Of a stretch of DNA of 20,413 bases, positions 1 through 8,320 are shown in pieces. The notes beneath the pieces were generated by a model. The model saw only the letters and a list, made by a program, of their open reading frames with translations, was not told the origin of the DNA and searched no databases. The stretch is from Hypsibius dujardini (taxonomy: Eukaryota > Tardigrada > Eutardigrada > Parachela > Hypsibiidae): the NCBI GenBank assembly GCA_001579985.1, contig LRSR01012708.1:1-20413 (forward strand), given 5' to 3'. Numbering within the stretch: position 1 is the stretch's first letter; the number at the start of each line of letters is the position of its first letter. The translations under genes were made by a program, and so were the position numbers.

Positions 1-469
1 GCTTCGACGTGCAGACAAAAACAGAGACTCGGATCTCATCTCGAATTGGGATAAAATTTATCCCATCATTTTTTCTCTTGCTTTCGATAACTTTCACATA
101 TTATTAATGTTGGGAGATTCACATCGGGCGGATGCAGCAGGTGAGCTCTTTCGAGAATCGAAGGGAAGAAAAAGGCTTCTTCAATTAAAAGCCTCGATTT
201 TCCACCAAAATTCTCAAAAATATTTCTCCCAACTCTTCCCTGGAAGAAAATAAGATTTCTTCTTGCATGTTGCGCTGGAATTTGTCCGATTTCGGGCGAC
301 ATTTTTTGGTGTGTGGGCACTTTTTCACGATGGAAGTTTTGTTTTTTGCAGGTTTTTTGACCAGTGGACTTTTCGTCTCGATTTCACGGCATCTCACTTT
401 TAATACCTCAAAACGGGCTAGTTTTCTGATACTAGACTGAAATCCTATTTACGGGTGGAGATCAGTTAG
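1..469 (+). promoter_or_regulatory. Upstream region and possible noncoding first exon of NIPBL
   Basis: No convincing coding sequence is present on either strand. At 47-65 there is a perfect 9-bp inverted repeat with one central base (TGGGATAAA / TTTATCCCA), which could be a protein-binding site. No clear TATA box is visible, and the transcription start cannot be placed. Confidence 0.25.
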
Positions 470-540
470 GTGAGTTTTGATGCGGGAAGAAGGAGACGTC
501 CAGTCGTGTGTCATGCGAGATTGCGCTATAGACGGCTATG

Positions 541-684
541 GTTGATTGATCGATTTGCTTCTTTGTGTGCTATTTAATGGAGCAGTGATTGATTGGTTGA
601 TTGATCTGTTGATTTGTTGATTGAACGATCGATTGATTGATCTGTTGATTTGTCGATTGATTGATTGATTGATTTGTTGATTTG
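541..684 (+). repeat. GATT tetranucleotide repeat, interrupted
   Basis: Repeated GATT units with GATC and GTTT variants lie on the sense strand inside the probable 5'UTR intron. A non-repeat spacer (about 685-1005) separates them from the next GATT block. Confidence 0.85.
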
Positions 685-1007
685 GTGTTGTGACGCTTCT
701 CCCCTTTACTGCTACCACTTTTCGTCAACATTGGTCATAATTACACCTTCCATGGTGCCTTTGATAAGAATATTGTGGCTGCAACGTATTATGCCTGCCC
801 CATTTTTCGAAACAGGCATTTTTACTTTTCAGGTTATCCTCCGATGTAGCTTTTTTCGACGCTCCCACAATGAAGGATATTTTGATTGGAAATCCCGACT
901 GATTTGCTGACCTCTGGACGGGCAGTGGTTTCACTTTTCTTGTGTGAGTCGAGCGCGAAAACTTCCGATTGCTCATTCTGACTCTGACTTTCCTCATGAT
1001 GTATTGC

Positions 1008-1385
1008 ACTAATTGATTGATTGCTTGAGTGAGTGATACATACATGAAATTAGCAATCAATAGGTTGATTGATTGATTCATCCATACACGGATTTAACAG
1101 CTGATTGACTGATTGATTGATACATGTAATTACCAATCGATCGCTTGATTGATTGATTGATTGATTGATACATGTAATTACCAATCGATTGATTGATTGA
1201 TTGATACATACATGTAATTACCAATCGATCGCTTGATTGATTGATTGATTGATACATACATGTAATCACCAATTGATTGATTGATTGATTGATACATGCA
1301 TGGATTTAACAACTGATTGATTGATTAGTTAAGTGATTGATACATACATGGAATTATCAATTGATTGATTGGTTGATTGATTGGT
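1008..1385 (+). repeat. GATT repeat with embedded ACATGTAATTACCAAT units
   Basis: GATT runs alternate with a 20-30 nt insert containing acatgtaattaccaatcgat, repeated about five times between 1118 and 1300 at 36-48 nt spacing. This gives a higher-order array. Every forward frame is closed by TGA; the reverse strand stays open and produces spurious reading frames. Confidence 0.85.
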
Positions 1386-1480
1386 GGGACTACGGATTTT
1401 TGTGTGTTCAGCTACTTAATTTTTGTTTCTTTTTCAGAATTTATTGAAATTCCCAGTGGTCTTTGCGCGACGGAAAAAGT

Positions 1481-1778
1481 ATGGATTCGCAGGGTTACGG
1501 ATACCATCCGTCAATGCACTATGGAGCCGCTCCGCAAAACCTCCCTTACCCAGCGGCGTCAACGTCAGCCGGCGGGCAGAATTTCGCTTACCCCGGTGTG
1601 TCCTATCCCCCGGTTGGTGTCGGTGCCCCGATCGGTGTCGGTGCCCCGATCGGGCAGGGTCATCAGCAGCAGCAGCAGCATCACGGACAGATCCCCACCG
1701 GCGCTGTCTCATCAACTGCTCAACTCATGGCCAGCATCCCATCGAGCCTGTTTGTGAACGTTGGCGGGGCTCCTTCTC
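1481..1778 (+). CDS. NIPBL: NIPBL coding exon 1
   Basis: The ATG at 1481 follows a 3' splice site (ttctttttcag, ending 1437) by 43 nt and opens a proline-, glycine- and glutamine-rich N-terminus starting MDSQGYGYHPSMHYG. An exact 18-nt tandem duplication (1616-1651) encodes a GVGAPI-type hexapeptide twice, and a CAG run gives five glutamines. The donor C|GTAAGT at 1779 leaves phase 1. The start is inferred; no other in-frame ATG lies between the acceptor and 1481. Confidence 0.7.
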
Positions 1779-1863
1779 GTAAGTCATGCCTCATGCCTCA
1801 AGAAACATTTCAAGTCTCACAGATCGAGTGACTGTCTGTCTGTCTGCCTGTCTACCTGCCTGT

Positions 1864-1900
<37 letters not shown>

Positions 1901-4094
1901 TATCTGTCTGTCTATCTGTCTGTCTGTCTATCTGTCTGTCTGTTTGCCTGTCTGTCTGCCTGTGTGACTGTCTGTTTGTCTGTCTGGCTGTCTGTCTGAC
2001 TGTCTGTCTGTCTGTTCATCTGTCTGTCTGCCTGTGTGACTGCCTGTGTGACTGTGTGACTGTCTGTCTGTCTGTTCGGTTGTGTAGTCCTTAGTTTGCC
2101 CCTTTTCTCTCCCAGAACTCGTTGATATCTTCCCCACTCCCGGCGGTATCCGCCACACCAGTTACTATGACGATGCAGCTTCACGGAATCTCTCGGAAAA
2201 TGTTCTCGCAGCGCCTTCGGCAGCCCTGGTGGAGTCACTGACTGAGCACTTGTGCCAGACTATCACCCACGAAGTGTGCGTTATTGCGATCTGCTTCCTC
2301 TAGTCAAGCAAATGTTTGATTTTCAGAGACCTTCAAGTGATCTGTTGTTTTCTTTTAATTTTTAAGTTTTTTATTTAGGAATTTCCGAAAACCCGACCAA
2401 AGCAATCAGCTTCCCGCACAGAACGGTGCGAATCCGCTACCAAAGAAACCCGCAGCCTCTGTACTTCAACGGCAAATTGAAATCCTGGAAGCGCCGGCCT
2501 TCGTTTTGAGCGCCACGCCCATTCGTCGGTCATCTCGGAAGAAGATGGCGGAACCTTCCAACGGCGTCCCCACTGCCGCATCCGGCTCCTCTCACGCCAC
2601 CTATCGGCCTGCCCACGTTGACCAACCCGCGAGCTCCTCCCAGCAAGTGCCTGCCGCTGCTGGGCCGCCGTTGAAGATGAAGCTTCCCACGAAGTTCGCG
2701 AAAGCTTCCGTGGCTGAAGAACCGATTTTGAAGCGGCAGAAAACGGATGTTCCTTCACCGGAACTGTCCTCCTCCCCGCCGGGGAAGGCAACGCAAGGCA
2801 GTCCTCGCCTCGTGTTGACTCTTCCCACCCATCGGAAGGACAAACGCGTGCGGGATGCACCATCCGCCAGTCCGGAGATTGTGCCGGAGAAGACGGTTCT
2901 ACAGCCGGAGGAAAAATCCGAAGCGCTCTGCGCCACCGGGGACGTCTTCGACCCTTCCAAGCTGACCATCAAAATCTCCCGTGTCTCCGTCGCCACCGCC
3001 GTGGACATGTTCTACGACGCCGTCGGCAACGTCACCGTTCACCCTTCCGCCGCGGCCGGTACGGCCAAGAAGCACAATCGCCAGGCCAGGCCGGTGGAAG
3101 TGCCCGTGGAGGTCGCGCCGGACTCGCCCGATCCGGCGGAACAGAATCTCACCCTCCAGAGCTTCCACAAATGCATGGGGAGGGTGTTTGAGCGGGTGAA
3201 TCAGTGCGACATCAGCCATCTGGTGATGGGCGACCCGGACAAGCCCGTCACCGACGCGGACATCCCGGTGGAGGCGGCTTTGAAGTCGTCCTTATCGCGA
3301 AAGCTGGTCGAGGACGCTGCCAAAATGAAGGCGCAGGATCTCACACGGCATGTGCCGATTGACGAACTCAAGAACCTCCTCGTGGCGTTGCTGCCGACCA
3401 TTCTCAGGGGTTATATCATTGCGCCGGATCGCCTTTTGTTCATGCAGGTGCGTTCGTCTTGTTCCTTCTGTTTCTTTTGTTTGTCTTGTTCCTTTTGTTT
3501 GCCTTGTTCGTCTTGTTCCTTTTGTTTGTCCTACTCCTTTTGTTCGTCTTGTTCCTTTTGTTTGTCTTGTTCATCTTGTTCGTTTTGTTCGTCTTGTTCG
3601 TTTTGTTCATTTTGTTCGTTTTGTTCATCTTCCGGTGCCGTGTTTACTGGATGGATTGCCGCGGTTGATTGTTTGTTTAATTGATACATTCACGCTTGTA
3701 AATTTCAGGAGCTCGAAGAAACTGACCCTGCTTTTCGCGAATTTCGCGATGGACTGCATAATCAGTATCTCCTCGGCGCGGAAGCCGTCGTCTCCGCGCT
3801 CAGCATCATGACCTCGCCCAAGATGGCCAGGGAAATATTTAACCCCGATGTGTTCCTCCCGTGCATCCGTTTTGCCAATCACCACCTCCACGACACCATC
3901 TACCCGGCCTTCGATCCGCTGTACAGTTGCCAGGCCCAGGCGAAGGATGGCTTCGTCTCTAAGATCAAACAAAAACGGGCCCGTGGCGGCGGCAACCGTG
4001 ACGTAAGCACAGACAGACATCCAGACAGACAGACAGACATCCAGGCACCCAGACAGACATCCAGACATCCAGACACACAGACATCCAGACATCC

Positions 4095-4137
<43 letters not shown>

Positions 4138-6426
4138 TAGACAGGCAGACAGACAGATAGACAGGCAGACAGGCAGATGGATAGATGGATAGTAAGTTCC
4201 CATTGTCATGTCGTCTTTTCCTCCTCCAGGACACGATGCTCAAGTTGTATTCCCGTTTCGAAGACATGGCCCTGCTGTTTGCTGACGTGGTGTCCACTCA
4301 GACGCTGGATGAAGGCCCGCTGTTTTCCCTGGCCTCTTTGGGTGTGTCGGCGTTCTTCGTGGAAAACGTAAGGGATTTGCAGCTGAAATCGTTGCGGTTG
4401 GTGGCGAACATCTTTGCCAGGTACGAGAAGCACCGCGACGTCATTTGCGAGGACATCCTATCGTCGCTGGCGAAGCTGCCGAGTTCCAAGCGAAATCTGC
4501 GGAACTACGTCATTTCGTCCAGCGGTCAGAGCATCCAGATGATTTCGGCGTTGCTGCTGCATCTGATTCAGAGTATCGCTCGAATCCCTTCGAAAAGACA
4601 GGTGCGCTTGAAGAAACCGATTGACCGACTGGCAAACAGTATCCATTGATTGATTGCTTGATTGGTTACACGATTGTATGATGTGGCATTGTTTGATTGA
4701 TCGATAAGTTGATCGATTGATTACTTGATTGATTGATTACTTGATTGATTGATCACTTTATTGATTGATTACTTGATTGATTGATCGCTTGATTTATTGA
4801 CTGATTACTTGATTGATTGATTGTACGATTACATGATGTGGCATTGATTGCTTGATTGATTGCAAGATTGTATGATGTGTCATTGATTGATTGAATACTA
4901 GATTGATTGATTGATTGATTGATTGATGCGGCATCGTTGTCTTCCAGCTGGCTCATCGTGGCGACGCTAATGGAGGAGATTTCGAAACGATGATCCTCGT
5001 TTCGTATGACGAGTCCACGCGATGCGCCAAGACCATCCTCACCTCCTTCTTCACCAAGTGCGCCACAAAGGGCGACGAGGACTTCCGGCCGCTGTTTGAG
5101 AACTTCATCATCGACCTGCTGACCGCTGTCAACAAGCCTGAGTGGCCGGCGGCGGAGAACCTCCTGAGCATCCTCGGGGTGATTCTCCTGCAGAAGTCCA
5201 ATGACAAGAGCCTGGACGCCAACTTCCGTTACGCTTCCATCGACTACCTCGGGTTGATCACCAGTCGGATGCGGAAGGACAGCATCAGCATCAAGGAAAA
5301 TCCCGACCAACTGCAGGAACTGGTGACGAAGGTAATTTTTAGCTTGCTCACTCAATAACTTGATTGATTGATCTCTTGGCTGGTCCATTGATTGATTGAT
5401 TGTACGATGCGACTCTGGGCTATTCGATTGATTGATTGATTGTACGATGTGACTCTTGCCTGGTTCATTGATTGATTGATTGTACGATATGACTCTTGGC
5501 CGATTGATTGATTGATTGATTGATTGTACGATGTGACTGTGGGCTACTTGATTGATTGATTGATTGTACGATGTGACTCTGGGCCAGTTGATTGATTGAT
5601 TGATTGTACGATGTGACTCTGGGCTAGTTGATTGATTGATTGATTGATTGATGGGTTGGTTGAGATGTTCTTACGATGCGTTTCCTTGTAGCTCTATGAG
5701 ACCTTCTCGTTGACGGACGACGGTTTGATGGAGGTCGACACCAGCGACATCCCCAACGAGACTCAGCTGTTCCGGCAGGGCCTGCTGCACTACCTGTGGC
5801 ATTCGCTGCCGCCGCCGTCGTTCGCGGCCAGTTTCTACCTGGTGCAGTGGTACCACGAGTCGGCCAGCACGTCCAGCGAGAGCAGCATCTCCGATGAGGA
5901 CATGCCGGAGTATAAGCGACTGGCGCCGAGTGAACGGCAGCAGAATCAGAATTCTGTGTTGGATTTCATGAAGACCGCCGCGGACCTGATCCGGAAACCC
6001 ACTCGCGGGGGGAAACAGGTGAGAAAGTTGTTGTACCTTCCCCCTCCCCTCAACTGTGCTTCATGCCTTGCCTTCTCTTTCCAGCTGGTGGACGCGTCTT
6101 CAGCCAACCTGGTCGCCCGTCACTTCGGCTCCAGGCGTCCGTTTGCGGCCAGCTTCGAGTTCTACTTCCGCCGCATCCTCGGCATGGCCTCGGACAACGC
6201 CACGCAGATCCGCATCCGCGCCATCAAGGCCGTCAACACCATCATCGACGCGGACAGCAGCCTGATGGGCCGGGTGGACATTAAGAACTGCGTCGAGAGT
6301 CGGATGTTCGACACCTCCGCGTCCATCCGCGAGACGGCCATCGAGATGATCGGCAAGTATTTTGACTCAGACAGACACACAGACAGGCAGGCAGGCAGGC
6401 AGGCAGACACACAGACACACAGACAC

Positions 6427-6505
<79 letters not shown>

Positions 6506-7437
6506 GGCACGCAGGCAGACTAAGGTTATGTTTTCTAGGCAAGTACTCCATTCTCAATCCGAAGCACCTCGAGCAGTACTACCTGATTCTGCTGAAGCGG
6601 CTCATCGACACCGCGCCCAGCGTGCGCAAACGCGCCATCAAAGTGCTCCACGACTTTTGCGTGCAGTGGCCGGACAACGACCAGTGCGCCGGCATCTGCG
6701 GCAACATCATCAAGCGGATCGGCGATGAGGACACGATTAAGAAGCTGGTGTATGAGGTCTTTCAGTCCACTTGGTTCGACCCGAAGGGCTACAAGGAGTC
6801 TGCCGGAAAACGCGTCCGTCAGATTCTGGATGTAAGTTGAGGTTGTCTAGGAGCCCTCCCAATGCTATGACTAACTTGAGTGCTGGTTATCTTCAGGTCT
6901 TGGGGATGCTGGCAGACGAGGCGGTTCCGGCGACGGAGTGGTTCGAGAAAATGCTCAAGGACCTCCTGAAGCGGGAGGCCGAGGCCAAGCATAAGCCAGT
7001 CCACCAGTCCTGCAAGCTGATCATCGATCAGATCTTCCGTCAGCTGCTGAGTGCGAGCAGTGACTCGTCGGCCGGCGAGGATTCTGCCGGTACGGCCAAG
7101 GCACTGCAGGCAGTGAGTCTGCTTGCGGCATGCCTGCCGGAGGTGGTGATGCCGCACGCCCAGTCGCTGCCGCCGTTTTTGAGCCAAACCCTGCGAGTGG
7201 GCTCCGATCAGAAGGTGATCAGTCTCACTGCCAAGATCCTAGGCATGGTGGTGCCGGAGATGAAGAACCCGCCCGAGCTGTTTCTCGCGCAGATTGAGGA
7301 GGGCTGTACGGCCTTGTTCCTCAAACCGAACGTCACTATTCAGGTGAGCAGACAGACAGACAGACAGACAGACAGTCAGTCAGACAGACAGGCAGGCAGT
7401 CAGACAGTCAGTCAGACAGGCAGGCAGACAGACAGGC

Positions 7438-7482
<45 letters not shown>

Positions 7483-8276
7483 GGGAGGCAGACAGGGAGG
7501 CAGACAGACAGGGAGGCAGACAGGCAGGCAGGTAGGCAGACTTGGTTGTTGGTGCTGACGTGTTCGTTCCATTTTCAGCTTCTTCAAGACAACGTGGAGT
7601 GCCTGGCCCAAGTGGTCAACAGTGTGACCGGCAACTACAAAATCGTCCGCGATCTCTTTGAGAAGTTTTGGCAGCTGCTGGTGCAAGTGGCCGGCCACCT
7701 GAGGAACGACCCTGCCACCATCATGCGACTCCACCGCGGCCTCTGCATCGTCGCGCTGATCGTGCAGCACTTTGACATTGAGAGCGAGGCATTCGGCTAC
7801 GTGTCCAGCAACATGAAGGACCGTCTGGTGGAGGTCTTCCTCACCCTGCTGAAGCACCCCAACGCCACGGTGCAGAGTAAGGCGCTGCAGAGCCTCGGCT
7901 TCATCTTCATCCGCAAACCGGAGACGATGATGCAGAGCAAAATCCAGGCAATCTACACGGCCATGTTGAGCCCGACCAATCAGAATATCGACATGAAGCA
8001 GATTGTGCTGGCCAATTTGGTTCGCTACGTGGAGCATGAGGAGTCGCTGGTGGCGAACATTGAGGAGCACACGACGGCCCAAGAGCAGTACGCCAGTTTG
8101 GATCTGCGCGGCAATCAGAGCGGCGCGTCGGAGCTACCGCGGAAGATCATCTTCCACTACCTCAAGAGCATCCTGGCGTGCGGCCGGGATGGGGAGTTGG
8201 ACATTCGTCGGGAGGTGCTGAATCTGGTGTCGGCAGTGGTGCGACTTCGGTTTTCCAATCCCCAATTGGTAATGTC

Positions 8277-8320
<44 letters not shown>

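Larger units (their letters stand above)
470..1437 (+). other. Probable 5'UTR intron of the NIPBL gene
   Basis: A strong donor (TTAG|GTGAGT at 470) and a strong acceptor (ttctttttcag ending 1437) bracket a stretch filled with GATT repeats, as in the coding introns. This would place a noncoding first exon ending at 469 and join it to the 43-nt leader before the ATG at 1481. No transcript evidence is available. Confidence 0.4.

Noticed and set aside
1377-1782. Alternative frames over NIPBL exon 1
   Set aside because: Only the frame from 1481 joins in frame to exon 2 and onward to the conserved protein; the others end in the intron repeat.
3625-4209. Reverse-strand open frame of 194 codons with Cys-Leu-Ser-Val repeats
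   Set aside because: It is the antisense of a CAGA intron plus NIPBL exon 4; the repeat has no stops in any frame and the exon codes on the + strand.
4753-5388. Reverse-strand open frame of 211 codons with Asn-Gln-Ser-Ile repeats
   Set aside because: Antisense of GATT repeats and of NIPBL exon 6, whose sense translation matches a known protein.
5401-5640. Regular 40-nt repeats looking like a CRISPR array
   Set aside because: The repeats lie inside a spliced intron of an animal gene, the spacers are GATT slippage and not unique, and there are no cas genes.
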